Source: Mycobacterium sp. IS-1742 (GTDB taxonomy: Bacteria > Actinomycetota > Actinomycetes > Mycobacteriales > Mycobacteriaceae). From it: a stretch of 64,000 nt of DNA. A program made the position numbers and the translations under genes. Below, in pieces: positions 35,556-44,150 of the stretch. Every line of letters begins with the position of its first letter. Within the stretch, counting starts at the first letter, position 1. The notes beneath the pieces were generated by a model. That model searched no databases. It was not told the DNA's origin and saw only the letters and a program-made list of their open reading frames with translations. Where the stretch lies: contig NZ_LQIV01000001.1 in the NCBI RefSeq assembly GCF_001500125.1, positions 62,001 to 126,000 of the forward strand, given 5' to 3'.

Positions 35556-36251
35556 GTGGAACTGAACAACGAATTCCGGGTGGCGGTGCCTGCCGCCAAG
35601 ACCTGGGAGGTGCTCACCGACGTCGAGCGCGTGGCGCCCTGCCTGCCCGGCGCGACCCTGCTGTCGGTCGACGGCGACGAGTTCACCGGCGCGGTCAAGG
35701 TGAAGGTCGGCCCGATCACGGTGTCCTACAAGGGGGTTGCCGCGTTCCAGGAGAAGGACGCCGCCGCCCAGCGGGTCGTGCTCAAGGCCTCGGGCAAGGA
35801 GACACGGGGTAACGGCAACGCCGCCGCCGTCGTCACCGCACAACTCAAGGACGAGGGCGACGCGACGCAGGTCGTGATCAACACCGACCTCACCATCTCC
35901 GGCAAGGCCGCCCAGTTCGGCCGCGGCGTGCTCGCCGACGTCGCCACCAACCTCATCGGCCAGTTCGCCAAGGCCCTCGAGGCCGACGTGCTCGGCGACG
36001 CGCCGAAGGCGACGACGGCGCCCACGGCCGAGGCGGCCACCGCCGCCGCGCAGCCTGCCGCCGGCGACTCGGTCGACCTGCTCAAAGTGGTGGCGGTGCC
36101 GATGGCCAAACGCTTCGCCCCGGTGGTCGCCGGCGTGGCGGCCGGCGCCGCGGTGGGCTTCCTGATCGGCCGGCGCCGCCATCGCGCGAACCCTGCCGCG
36201 GTGCTGGCCGAGGACCTGCAGGCCGCACTCGTTCGCCTGCTGTCGTCATGA
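35556..36251 (+). CDS. CoxG-like SRPBCC protein with C-terminal membrane anchor
   Basis: This 231-residue protein begins at GTG 35556, 2 bp after the large subunit. Residues 1-145 form the CoxG/SRPBCC fold (FRVAVPAAKTWEVLTDVERV, CLPGATLLSVDGDEFTGAV). An alanine-rich linker follows, then a hydrophobic helix, FAPVVAGVAAGAAVGFLIG, ending in RRRHR, a likely membrane anchor. CoxG proteins are reported to tether the hydroxylase to the membrane and carry quinone, which fits this layout. Its stop overlaps the next start (ATGA). Confidence 0.9.
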   Translation: MELNNEFRVAVPAAKTWEVLTDVERVAPCLPGATLLSVDGDEFTGAVKVKVGPITVSYKGVAAFQEKDAAAQRVVLKASGKETRGNGNAAAVVTAQLKDEGDATQVVINTDLTISGKAAQFGRGVLADVATNLIGQFAKALEADVLGDAPKATTAPTAEAATAAAQPAAGDSVDLLKVVAVPMAKRFAPVVAGVAAGAAVGFLIGRRRHRANPAAVLAEDLQAALVRLLSS

Positions 36252-37138
36252 AAGCCGCACCGTTCGCCTACCACCGCCCGGACACGGTCGCCGAGGCGGT
36301 GCAGATGCTCGCCGAGTTCGGCGAGGACGCCAAGATTCTCGCCGGCGGACAGAGCCTGGTGCCGATGCTGGCCATGCGGCTGACGCACTTCGAGCACCTG
36401 ATCGACATCTCGCGGATCGGCGAGTTGACGGGCATCGACCTCGTCGACGGGCAGATCGTCGTGCGCGCGGCGACACCGCACGCGTTGGTCGGACTGGACG
36501 ACGAGGTGGCCGATTCGGTGCCGCTGCTCACGCTGGCCACCCCGCACATCGGGCACTTCCAGATTCGCACCCGCGGCACCCTCGGCGGCGCGATCGCGCA
36601 CGCCGATCCCGCCGCCGAGTACGCCGCCGTCGCGCTGGCGCTCGACGCGCAGGTCGAGGCGGTGTCGGGTCGCGGCCGCCGCGACGTCGCCGCCGCGGAC
36701 CTCTTCACCGGGCTGTGGGAGACCTCGCTCGCGGCCGACGAGATCCTGACCGCGGTGCGGTTCCCGGTGTGGACCGGCCGGTGCGGCTTCGCTGTCGAGG
36801 AATTCGCGCGCAGACACGGCGATTTCGCGATCGCCGGCGCGGCGGTCGCCCTGGAGGTCGACGGTGACGACCGGGTGACACAGTGCGGTATCGGGTTGCT
36901 GGGCCTGGGGTCGACGCCGCTGCGCGGCACCGACGGCGAGCAGGCTCTCGTCGGGGCGCGGCTGTCCGACATCGACGCCGACGAGGTCGGCGGGCTCACG
37001 CTGGCCGCACTCTCGGACGTGCCCGCCGATCTGCAGGGTTCGGCGAGCTATCGGCGCCGGGTCGGTGCCGCGATGGTCTCGCGTGCGCTGACGTCGGCCG
37101 CCGCACAGGTGACTTCGGAGGAGATGATCCATGCATGA
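36248..37138 (+). CDS. Molybdenum hydroxylase FAD subunit (CoxM-like)
   Basis: This 296-residue FAD-binding subunit shows the two conserved FAD motifs: AGGQSLVPMLAMR (about 35-47) and TRGTLGGAIAHADPAAE (about 108-124). A C-terminal CO-dehydrogenase flavoprotein domain follows. It passes electrons from the iron-sulphur subunit to the final acceptor. It overlaps the CoxG-like gene (ATGA) and the small-subunit gene (8 bp), so stoichiometric translation is expected. Confidence 0.94.
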   Translation: MKAAPFAYHRPDTVAEAVQMLAEFGEDAKILAGGQSLVPMLAMRLTHFEHLIDISRIGELTGIDLVDGQIVVRAATPHALVGLDDEVADSVPLLTLATPHIGHFQIRTRGTLGGAIAHADPAAEYAAVALALDAQVEAVSGRGRRDVAAADLFTGLWETSLAADEILTAVRFPVWTGRCGFAVEEFARRHGDFAIAGAAVALEVDGDDRVTQCGIGLLGLGSTPLRGTDGEQALVGARLSDIDADEVGGLTLAALSDVPADLQGSASYRRRVGAAMVSRALTSAAAQVTSEEMIHA

Positions 37139-37625
37139 GCTGCCGGTCGAGGTGACGGTCAACGGGCGCACCCGTCGCGGAGTGGTCGAGCCTCGCATCA
37201 CGTTGGCCGACTTCCTGCGCGAGAACTGCGGGCTCACCGGGACCCACCTCGGCTGCGAGCACGGGGCGTGCGGCGCGTGCACGGTGCTGCTCGACGGGCA
37301 GGCGGTCCGCTCCTGCCTGGTGTTCGCCGTACAGGCCGACGGTCAGGAGGTCACCACCGTCGAAGGCATCGCCGTGCCCGACGGTCGGCTCTCCCCCGTG
37401 CAGTCCGCGCTGAAGGAGTGCCACGGGCTGCAATGCGGTTTCTGCACACCGGGTTTCGTCACGTCGATCACCGCACTGCTGGCGGACAACCCCGACCCGA
37501 GCGACGAGGAGATCCGCGAAGGGCTCTCGGGCAACTTCTGCCGGTGCACCGGATACCAGGGCATCGTCAACGCCGTGCGCCTCGCGGCCGAGAAGACGCG
37601 CAACGGAGAGATCGTCACGTCCTGA
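37131..37625 (+). CDS. Molybdenum hydroxylase iron-sulphur subunit (CoxS-like)
   Basis: This 164-residue subunit has two [2Fe-2S] clusters. The plant-ferredoxin-type cysteines are in GCEHGACGACTVLLDG, and the second cluster is in CGFCTPGF and NFCRCTGYQG. It transfers electrons from molybdenum to FAD. It is the last gene of the operon, followed by a strong two-part inverted repeat. No dedicated maturation gene (CoxD, CoxF or MocA type) lies within the window, so assembly must rely on factors encoded elsewhere. Confidence 0.95.
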   Translation: MHELPVEVTVNGRTRRGVVEPRITLADFLRENCGLTGTHLGCEHGACGACTVLLDGQAVRSCLVFAVQADGQEVTTVEGIAVPDGRLSPVQSALKECHGLQCGFCTPGFVTSITALLADNPDPSDEEIREGLSGNFCRCTGYQGIVNAVRLAAEKTRNGEIVTS

Positions 37626-37639
37626 GCGTGCCGAGGGAC

Positions 37640-37695
37640 CGAGTGTGAACTCACGGCGAAATTCAGTCGATTTCGCCGCCCTGTGTTCACACTCG
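37640..37695. terminator. Two-part inverted repeat between convergent operons
   Basis: Outer arms CGAGTGTGAAC (37640-37650) and GTTCACACTCG (37685-37695) and inner arms CGGCGAAAT (37654-37662) and ATTTCGCCG (37670-37678) are both perfect, with short unpaired segments between. It separates the coxS-like stop from the SDR stop and is probably a bidirectional terminator. Confidence 0.75.
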
Positions 37696-37732
37696 CCGCC
37701 GTCAATACACACTCACGACGGGCTTGCGGCGC

Positions 37733-38569
37733 TCAGACCACCCCGCGTAGCCCGTCTGCCCCGAAGAGCGGCTCGAGCATCCCGGACATGTCCGGACCGC
37801 GCCGCAGGTTGTGTCCGCCGTCGACGTTGATGACCTGCCCGGTGATCCACGACGAGGCGTCGCTGAGCAGGAACACCGACAAATTCGCGATGTCGGCGAC
37901 CTCGCCGAACCGCGGCAGCGGGGTGCACGCGCGGTAGTCCGCCGACACCTCCGGCGACTCCAGGATGGGCCCGACGAGGTCGGTCTGGATCAGGCCCGGG
38001 CGGATACCGTTGACCCGGACCCACGACGGGCCGAGCTCGTCGGCGGCCAGCTTCATGATGTGGTCGAGCGCGGCCTTGCTCGGCCCGTACGCACCGAACC
38101 AGCGGTGCACGTTGCTCGAGGCGATCGACGAGATCCCGACGAACGATCCCCCGCCGCCACGCACCAGTTCCCGGGCGGCGTGCTTGAGCACGTACATCGT
38201 GCCGTTGACGTTGAGATCCACCGTGCGCCGCCAGGCGTCGGAGTCGATCTGGGTGATCGGGCCGATGGTCTCCGATCCGCCCGCGCTGTGCACCACGCCG
38301 TGCAACCGCCCGTGCCATGCCGTGGCGGCCTCGACCAGCCGGGCCGCCTCGTCCTCGTCGGTTACGTCGGTGGGCTCGTAGCGGACCTCGCCGGCCCCCT
38401 CACCGCCCGCGGCGGACAGCTCGTCGACCGTGGCGGCGAGCCGGTCGGCGTTGCGGCCGGCGAGCATCACGTCGCCGCCGGCGGCGAGGATCGCCGCGGC
38501 GACTCCCTTGCCGATACCGCTGCCACCGCCGGTGACCACATACGTTCTATCCGCCAAGGACAGCTGCAC
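37733..38569 (-). CDS. Short-chain dehydrogenase, KstR-linked
   Basis: This 278-residue SDR has TGGGSGIGKGVAAAI for cofactor binding, HSAGGSETIG in place of NNAG, and catalytic AYGPSKAALDH. LAGRNADRL after beta-2 suggests NADP. A perfect KstR-type operator lies 40 bp upstream of its start, so it probably belongs to the sterol-catabolic regulon; the step is not identifiable from sequence. KstR control would mean induction by cholesterol metabolites. Confidence 0.9.
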   Translation of the reverse strand: MQLSLADRTYVVTGGGSGIGKGVAAAILAAGGDVMLAGRNADRLAATVDELSAAGGEGAGEVRYEPTDVTDEDEAARLVEAATAWHGRLHGVVHSAGGSETIGPITQIDSDAWRRTVDLNVNGTMYVLKHAARELVRGGGGSFVGISSIASSNVHRWFGAYGPSKAALDHIMKLAADELGPSWVRVNGIRPGLIQTDLVGPILESPEVSADYRACTPLPRFGEVADIANLSVFLLSDASSWITGQVINVDGGHNLRRGPDMSGMLEPLFGADGLRGVV

Positions 38570-38608
38570 CGCGACCCCTTCGTCGTGAGACCAGAACGCG
38601 CCCCGAAC

Positions 38609-38622
38609 TGAAACGCGTTCTA
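38609..38622. promoter_or_regulatory. KstR operator (TGAAACGCGTTCTA)
   Basis: It matches TNNAACNNGTTNNA on both strands. It lies between the enoyl-CoA hydratase stop and the SDR start, both on the minus strand, so it should control the SDR at 37733. Confidence 0.75.
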
Positions 38623-38630
38623 GTTATACG

Positions 38631-39527
38631 TCACGGCTCGTCGCGCCGGGCCAACTTCGGTGCGCCCAGCTCGCGCCAGTCCGGCACGTCGGGCGGCATG
38701 CCGACGGCCACGCGATTCTCGTTGTGCGCCGCCCAGTGCGCATGCCCGAGTTCGTGGATGTGGAAGCCGTGCCGCAGCGCCTCGGTGAACCCCATCGCGT
38801 CGGCGGCGGCGTTGACCGAATCCTTGACCAGCAGTGCTGCCATCGTCGGCAGTGCGGCGATCCGGCGCGCGAACTCGACCGTCTTGTCCTCGAGTTCGGC
38901 GCGCGGGAAGATCTTCGACACCATGCCCAGGCGGTGCGCCTCGTCGGCGTCGATCGAATCTCCGGTCAGCAGGAGCTCTTTGGCCTTGCGCGGGCCGAAC
39001 TCCCACGGGTGGGCGTAGTACTCGACACCCGGCATGCCCAGCCGGACCGCCACCACGTCACTGAACTTCGCGTCGTCGGAGGCGACGATGAGGTCGCACG
39101 CCCAGATCAGCATCAGCCCCGCCGAGATCGCATTGCCCTGCACCTGGGCGATCGTGATCTTGCGCAGATCGCGCCACCGCCGGGTGTTCTCGAAGAAGTA
39201 GTGCCACTCCTGCAGGTAGATCTTCTCCGCGATGGCGGGCCTGGTCGCACCGTTGATCCGGAACGTCGGATGCTGTGCGGGACCGGGGCCGCGTTCGGCG
39301 ATGGCCTCCTCGGATCCGAGGTCGTGGCCGGCGGAGAAGTTCTTGCCGCGCGCGGCCAGGATCACCACCCGCACCTGATCGTCGGCCTCCGCGCGCCCGA
39401 ACGCCTCGTCCAGCTGCACCAGCAGCGTCCGGGACTGGGCGTTCTGCGTATGCGGCCGGTTCAGCCAGATCCGCGCGATGCGCCCGTCGTCGAGGGTCTC
39501 GTAGGTCACCTGCTCGGCGTCTGCCAC
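38631..39527 (-). CDS. Enoyl-CoA hydratase/isomerase family protein
   Basis: This 298-residue crotonase-fold protein has the oxyanion-hole segment KNFSAGHDLGS and AISAGLMLIWACDLIVASDDA. The usual second catalytic glutamate region reads AVRLGMPGVEYYAHPW, which departs from classic hydratases, so isomerase, hydrolase or another crotonase activity is possible. The long insertion after residue 75 and the length (298 against about 260) fit the larger mycobacterial EchA types. It has no operator of its own in the 58 bp before the divergent small gene at 39586. Proximity to KstR-linked genes suggests acyl-CoA catabolism. Confidence 0.87.
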   Translation of the reverse strand: MADAEQVTYETLDDGRIARIWLNRPHTQNAQSRTLLVQLDEAFGRAEADDQVRVVILAARGKNFSAGHDLGSEEAIAERGPGPAQHPTFRINGATRPAIAEKIYLQEWHYFFENTRRWRDLRKITIAQVQGNAISAGLMLIWACDLIVASDDAKFSDVVAVRLGMPGVEYYAHPWEFGPRKAKELLLTGDSIDADEAHRLGMVSKIFPRAELEDKTVEFARRIAALPTMAALLVKDSVNAAADAMGFTEALRHGFHIHELGHAHWAAHNENRVAVGMPPDVPDWRELGAPKLARRDEP

Positions 39528-39585
39528 AGCAGCACCCTACGCGGGCGTGTCGCAGGCCCGCGCGCCGGTCGCCTAGAGTTGGAAC

Positions 39586-39750
39586 ATGCCTGCAAAGTCT
39601 GATCCAGCCGATATCGGCGACGTCGAGCCGCTGGCCGACAGCACCGCACGCCAAGCCCGCAAAGTCGTCGCCGCATACGCCGTCGACGCCGACGAATGTC
39701 GCGTCTTCTTGTCCATGCTCGGCATCGGACCGTCGAAGCTCGAGGCGTAG
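39586..39750 (+). CDS. Small conserved protein preceding otsA (Rv3489-like)
   Basis: This 54-residue acidic protein starts MPAKSDPADIGDVEPLADST and ends SMLGIGPSKLEA. Its TAG is directly followed by the otsA GTG (TAGGTG), so the two genes abut with no gap. A small gene of the same size and place precedes otsA in M. tuberculosis. There is no domain that I recognise; the helix ARQARKVVAAYAVDADECRVFL is its main structured part. It may be a regulator or partner of trehalose-6-phosphate synthase, which is inference from linkage only. Confidence 0.75.
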   Translation: MPAKSDPADIGDVEPLADSTARQARKVVAAYAVDADECRVFLSMLGIGPSKLEA

Positions 39751-41220
39751 GTGGCTTCGGAGGGCGACCCAGGCGTCGGCTCCGGAGACTCCGACTTCGT
39801 CGTGGTGGCCAACCGGCTGCCGATCGACATGGAACGGCTGCCCGACGGCAGCACGTCCTTCAAGCGGAGTCCCGGCGGTCTGGTCACCGCGCTCGAACCG
39901 CTGCTGCGCAAACGCCACGGCGCGTGGATCGGCTGGGCCGGCATCCCGGACAGCCCGGAGGACCCGATCGAGGACGACGGTCTGCAGCTCTACCCCGTCT
40001 CCCTGTCGGCCGACGACGTCGCCGACTACTACGAGGGCTTCTCCAACGCCACCCTGTGGCCGCTCTACCACGATCTGATCGTCAAGCCGATCTATCACCG
40101 CAAGTGGTGGGACCGCTACGTCGAGGTCAACCGCCGCTTCGCCGAGGCGACCGCCCGCGCCGCGGCCGAGGGCGCCACGGTGTGGGTGCAGGACTACCAG
40201 CTTCAGTTGGTGCCGAAGATGCTGCGGATGCTGCGGCCCGACCTGACGATCGGCTTCTTCCTGCACATCCCGTTCCCGCCGGTCGAGCTGTTCATGCAGA
40301 TGCCGTGGCGCACGGAGATCATCGAGGGCCTGCTCGGCGCCGACCTCGTCGGCTTCCACCTGCCCGGCGGCGCCCAGAACTTCCTCTACCTGGCCCGTCG
40401 CCTGACCGGCGCCAACACCTCCCGCGCCACGGTGGGCGTGCGGTCGCGATTCGGCGAGGTGCAGGTCGGGTTCCGCACGGTCAAGGTCGGCGCATTCCCC
40501 ATTTCGATCGACTCCGACGAACTCGACGGCAAGGCCCGCAACCGCGCCGTCCGCCAGCGCGCCCGTGAGATCCGCAACGAGCTGGGCAACCCGCGCAAGA
40601 TCCTGCTCGGGGTGGACAGGCTCGACTACACCAAGGGCATCAACGTGCGCCTCGAGGCGCTCTCGGAACTGCTCGAGGACGGCCGCGTCGACAGACACGA
40701 CACCGTGCTGGTGCAGTTGGCCACCCCCAGCCGGGAACGCGTCCAGAGCTACATCGAGATGCGGGAGGACATCGAACGCCAGGTCGGCCACATCAACGGC
40801 GAGTTCGGCGACGTCGGCCACCCGATCGTGCACTATCTGCACCGGCCGATTCCCCGCGACGAGTTGATCGCGTTCTTCGTGGCCGCCGACGTCATGCTGG
40901 TCACCCCGCTGCGCGACGGGATGAACCTGGTCGCCAAGGAGTACGTGGCCTGCCGCAGCGATCTGGGGGGCGCGCTGGTGCTCAGCGAATTCACCGGTGC
41001 CGCAGCCGAACTCCGTCAGGCGTACCTGGCCAACCCGCACCACCTCGAAGGCGTCAAGGATGCGATCGAGGCGGCGCTGAACCAGGACCCCGAAGAGGGC
41101 CGCCGACGGATGCGCGCGCTGCGCAGGCAGGTCCTCGCCCACGACGTCGACCGGTGGGCCAGGGCGTTCCTCGACGCGCTCGCCGACACCCGCGCAGGCG
41201 CCAAACCGGTCCGAGACTAG
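39751..41220 (+). CDS. otsA: Trehalose-6-phosphate synthase
   Basis: OtsA transfers glucose from a nucleotide sugar to glucose-6-phosphate, giving trehalose-6-phosphate. The 489-residue GT20 enzyme has [11 protein letters not shown] at the N-terminus, [39 protein letters not shown] and [14 protein letters not shown]. It starts at GTG 39751 against the previous stop. Its own stop shares the palindrome CTAG with the stop of the convergent Mce-associated gene. It matches Rv3490 next to mce4. Confidence 0.96.
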   Translation: MASEGDPGVGSGDSDFVVVANRLPIDMERLPDGSTSFKRSPGGLVTALEPLLRKRHGAWIGWAGIPDSPEDPIEDDGLQLYPVSLSADDVADYYEGFSNATLWPLYHDLIVKPIYHRKWWDRYVEVNRRFAEATARAAAEGATVWVQDYQLQLVPKMLRMLRPDLTIGFFLHIPFPPVELFMQMPWRTEIIEGLLGADLVGFHLPGGAQNFLYLARRLTGANTSRATVGVRSRFGEVQVGFRTVKVGAFPISIDSDELDGKARNRAVRQRAREIRNELGNPRKILLGVDRLDYTKGINVRLEALSELLEDGRVDRHDTVLVQLATPSRERVQSYIEMREDIERQVGHINGEFGDVGHPIVHYLHRPIPRDELIAFFVAADVMLVTPLRDGMNLVAKEYVACRSDLGGALVLSEFTGAAAELRQAYLANPHHLEGVKDAIEAALNQDPEEGRRRMRALRRQVLAHDVDRWARAFLDALADTRAGAKPVRD

Positions 41221-41711
41221 ATCGGCGTGATGTAGTCGATCATCCACCTGCCGTCGACCTTGGCATAGTCGACCCGCAGCCGGCTGCCGTCGTAGATCGG
41301 CTTGCCGTTCTTCTCGGTGACCGTACGGTTCAGGTACACCATGACCTGTGCCGAATCCCGTTGCGCGTCAAGCACACCGACGCCGACGACTTTGGCCTGG
41401 CTGACCACCTGACGTTCGCGCGCCTGCGGGATGATGTCCTTGGTGGCGCGGTCGCGGAACTCCTGGCGGAACTCCGGCGCCAACATGGTGTACGCCTCGG
41501 TCAGGCTGCGCTCGACGGTCTGGTAGTCGTATCCGAACACCTTCGGGATCTGCTCGGCGGCCAGCGGGGCCAGTTCGGCGCGAGCCTCCTGAGCACCGCG
41601 CGTCTCGACACGTTCCCAGAACAGCAGGCCGCCCACCGCGGCCAGCGCCACGAAGACCACCGCGCACAGCACGCTCACCACACCCGCCAGCCGGGTCGGC
41701 CACTTCCCCAT
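41217..41711 (-). CDS. Mce-associated membrane protein (Rv3492c-like)
   Basis: This 164-residue protein has one N-terminal transmembrane segment ([22 protein letters not shown]), then a periplasmic domain ending [18 protein letters not shown], the SnoaL/NTF2-like end found in Mce-associated proteins. It is the last gene of the mce4 operon. Its start overlaps the preceding gene's stop by one base (TGATG). It is likely to stabilise or complete the Mce4 complex. Its TAG overlaps the convergent otsA TAG within CTAG. Confidence 0.88.
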   Translation of the reverse strand: MGKWPTRLAGVVSVLCAVVFVALAAVGGLLFWERVETRGAQEARAELAPLAAEQIPKVFGYDYQTVERSLTEAYTMLAPEFRQEFRDRATKDIIPQARERQVVSQAKVVGVGVLDAQRDSAQVMVYLNRTVTEKNGKPIYDGSRLRVDYAKVDGRWMIDYITPI

Positions 41712-42394
41712 CAGTTACCACCGTCGGGATATTTGAGGTCGTACCCGGTCATGTGGCCGTTGTCGTCCTCGTGGACGATCACCCGCAACCGGTACGGCTG
41801 CGACGGCTGGTTGTTGCCGTCGATGTCGGTGATGGTCACGCGCACGGCGACCAGCACCGACGCGTTGTCGGCGATGGGGTCGAGCTTCTCCAGCGCGGCC
41901 CCGTTGATGACGGCCTCGGAACTGGCCTCGGTCTCCCGGAACAGCGCCTTGAGGTTGTCGACGTTCTCCCCCTGGCTGAGCATGTCGCGCAGCGGACCAC
42001 TGGTCCCGTCGACGAACCGGTTCACGCTCTCGTCGACGGTGTCCTGGGTGTAGCTGAACATGTTGACGACAGTCTGCGACGCCGTGTCGACGAACCGTTG
42101 CTCGCGAGCCTGCGTCGCATCGGCGTCGCGCTGCTGCGCCGACCACACCCCGACCAGCGTGGTCACCGCGGCCAACGCCAGTGCCAGCACTCCCAGCGCC
42201 ACCGCGGCGACCAGCTTGCGGTGCGGTTGGCGGCGTGGCGGCGGGGCGGCCGGGAGGGGGCTGCGCACCCGGACGGTCGCCGGTGCCTCCACCCGGAGGC
42301 CGACCGGTTCGGTGGCGCTGCCTCTCGCCGGGCCGGCCGCGCGCGACGCACGTCGACGCACCGGCTTCGCGGTCGAAGCCGATTGTTCAGTCAT
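41711..42394 (-). CDS. Mce-associated membrane protein (Rv3493c-like)
   Basis: This 227-residue protein has a long basic, proline-rich cytosolic N-terminus (about 1-60), one transmembrane helix (LVAAVALGVLALALAAVTTLVGVW), and a periplasmic domain with VNMFSYTQDTVDESVNRFVDG and LVAVRVTITDIDGNNQPSQPY. This is the Mas family architecture and is presumed to support the Mce4 importer in the cell envelope. It starts 1 bp after the mce4F stop. Confidence 0.88.
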   Translation of the reverse strand: MTEQSASTAKPVRRRASRAAGPARGSATEPVGLRVEAPATVRVRSPLPAAPPPRRQPHRKLVAAVALGVLALALAAVTTLVGVWSAQQRDADATQAREQRFVDTASQTVVNMFSYTQDTVDESVNRFVDGTSGPLRDMLSQGENVDNLKALFRETEASSEAVINGAALEKLDPIADNASVLVAVRVTITDIDGNNQPSQPYRLRVIVHEDDNGHMTGYDLKYPDGGN

Positions 42395-42395
42395 C

Positions 42396-44150
42396 TCACA
42401 TCTGCCTTGGAGCCATCATCAGGTCTGCCCAGTTTTCCGCAGGCGCCAGTTTGTCAGCTCCCGGGGCGTACACGCCAACCCCTCCGGCGGGATCGGCGAA
42501 CACGCCCGTCCTGGAGTCGTACGTGGCCGTCGTCGGACCGCTGGCCATCGGGGCCTCCGCCGGCAACGGACCGGGCAACCGACCCGGCAGCGGGCCGGGA
42601 CCCGGCGCAGGTTCCGGTGCGGGCACCGGCGGAGCGTCGGCCGGTGGCGGCGGCGCCAGCGACGGCGGAGGAGGCGGTGGCGCGGGCGCCGGTCGGCCGT
42701 ACGGCGGCACCAACTGGTCCGGCGGCGCGTAGTACGGCAGCGGCGGTGGAACACCCGGGTCGTTCGGCGGCACCGGCAGCGGGAACGGCGCATGTGGCGC
42801 CGGCCCCGGGCCCGGCTGCACGCCCGGCGGAAGCTGCACCACCGGCGGCCCCGGATCGGGGTCGACCTGCGGCGGGATGAACGGGAACTTGTTCTGCGGC
42901 AGGATCATTCGCGGATCCTGGATCGGTTCGCCGATGGGCACCGGCGGGCCACGCCACGGATTGCTGCCGATCGGCACGAACCCCTCGGGGTCCCGGCACT
43001 GCTGAATGGTCGCCGCGCGCTTGCCCGGGAACTCCATGCACGGATAGTTTCGGGCGCCGCGCACGACCGTCGGATCGTTGTGCGGGGCCTTGCAGTACAG
43101 GTCCCTGGGCAGGTCCCGCAGCGTCGTGTCGGCCGGCGAGCGGATCGACGTCGGCGGCAGGAACCCGACCGAACAGGTCGGTGGGTCGTTGAGGTGGATC
43201 TTGAAGTCCAGCTTGCCGCCTTCATCCGCCGGCACCCCGCCCGCGACGGTGTTCAGCGCGGCCAACAGGGCCGGAAAGATCACCAGCGCCTGCTCGAGCG
43301 ACTTGTGGTAGATGACCCCGATGCGCCCGAAGTTCGCCAGATTGGCGGCCAGCACCGGAAAGGTGGGCCGGATCCCCTCGAACGTGGTGTTGGCCGCCTC
43401 GGTGGTGCCGGGCACCGTCTCCAGGGTCGCGCGCAGCTGCGCGTCGGCCCCGGCCACGTTGCCGGTGACGTCGGCCAGTCCGTCCGCCAGCGACCGGATG
43501 TCGTCGCCGCTGCGGATCTGCGCGTCGAGGAACGGACCGGCCTGATCGATCAGCTGAGCGACCTCGTCGTAGTTCGCGTTGGCCTCGTCGACCAGCAGAC
43601 GCGAGGACTGGATCAACCGAGACAGCTCGGGACCGGAACCGTTGAACGCCTTGAACGCCTCACGCAGCACGTCCTGGATCCGGCTGTCGCCGACGCTGGA
43701 GACCAGCCGGTCGGCCTCTTCGAGCAGCCCGGAGATGTCCTGACCGATCGCGGTGCGGTTCAGCCCGATGTCCGCCCCGTCGCGCAGCATCGACTTCGAC
43801 GCCCTCTCCGGCGGCACCAGGTCGATGTACTGCTCGCCGATCGCCGAGACGCTCTTGACCGTGGCCGTGACGTTCTCGGGCACCGGGGTGCCGCTGTTGA
43901 GCCGCATCTGCGCGACGACGCCGTCGTCGGCGAGACCGACCTTCTCGACCCGGCCCACCGTCACGCCGCGATAGGTGACGTTGGCGTTCTCGTAGAGCCC
44001 GCCGCCGGCGGTGAACTTCGCCTCCACGTTGTAGGCGCCGATGCCCACCGCCGCGGGCACGTGCAGATAGAACAGCGAGATCGCGCCGACGGTCAGGACC
44101 GTGACGACGGCGAAGATCGACAGTTGCAGTTTGCTCAGCCGCGTCAGCAT
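42396..44150 (-). CDS. mce4F: Mce4F, cholesterol importer subunit
   Basis: This 584-residue protein has an N-terminal transmembrane helix (LQLSIFAVVTVLTVGAISLF), the MlaD/Mce domain (YNVEAKFTAGGGLYENANVTY, GVTVGRVEKVGL) and a helical needle region to about residue 400. A very proline-rich tail of more than 140 residues (PVPPNDPGVPPPLPYYAPP and similar) follows. Mce4 proteins form the periplasmic channel that brings cholesterol to the YrbE4 permeases. Its start overlaps the mce4E stop. The proline-rich tail probably reaches the outer envelope. Confidence 0.94.
   Translation of the reverse strand: MLTRLSKLQLSIFAVVTVLTVGAISLFYLHVPAAVGIGAYNVEAKFTAGGGLYENANVTYRGVTVGRVEKVGLADDGVVAQMRLNSGTPVPENVTATVKSVSAIGEQYIDLVPPERASKSMLRDGADIGLNRTAIGQDISGLLEEADRLVSSVGDSRIQDVLREAFKAFNGSGPELSRLIQSSRLLVDEANANYDEVAQLIDQAGPFLDAQIRSGDDIRSLADGLADVTGNVAGADAQLRATLETVPGTTEAANTTFEGIRPTFPVLAANLANFGRIGVIYHKSLEQALVIFPALLAALNTVAGGVPADEGGKLDFKIHLNDPPTCSVGFLPPTSIRSPADTTLRDLPRDLYCKAPHNDPTVVRGARNYPCMEFPGKRAATIQQCRDPEGFVPIGSNPWRGPPVPIGEPIQDPRMILPQNKFPFIPPQVDPDPGPPVVQLPPGVQPGPGPAPHAPFPLPVPPNDPGVPPPLPYYAPPDQLVPPYGRPAPAPPPPPPSLAPPPPADAPPVPAPEPAPGPGPLPGRLPGPLPAEAPMASGPTTATYDSRTGVFADPAGGVGVYAPGADKLAPAENWADLMMAPRQM

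Noticed and set aside
33226..37625. Carbon monoxide dehydrogenase form I
   Set aside because: The large subunit has AYRGPW instead of AYxCSFR, so CO oxidation is not supported despite the Cox-like gene order.
39058..41247. A 729-codon minus-strand frame across otsA and into the enoyl-CoA hydratase
   Set aside because: It would read through two recognised genes and has no start-site or domain support.
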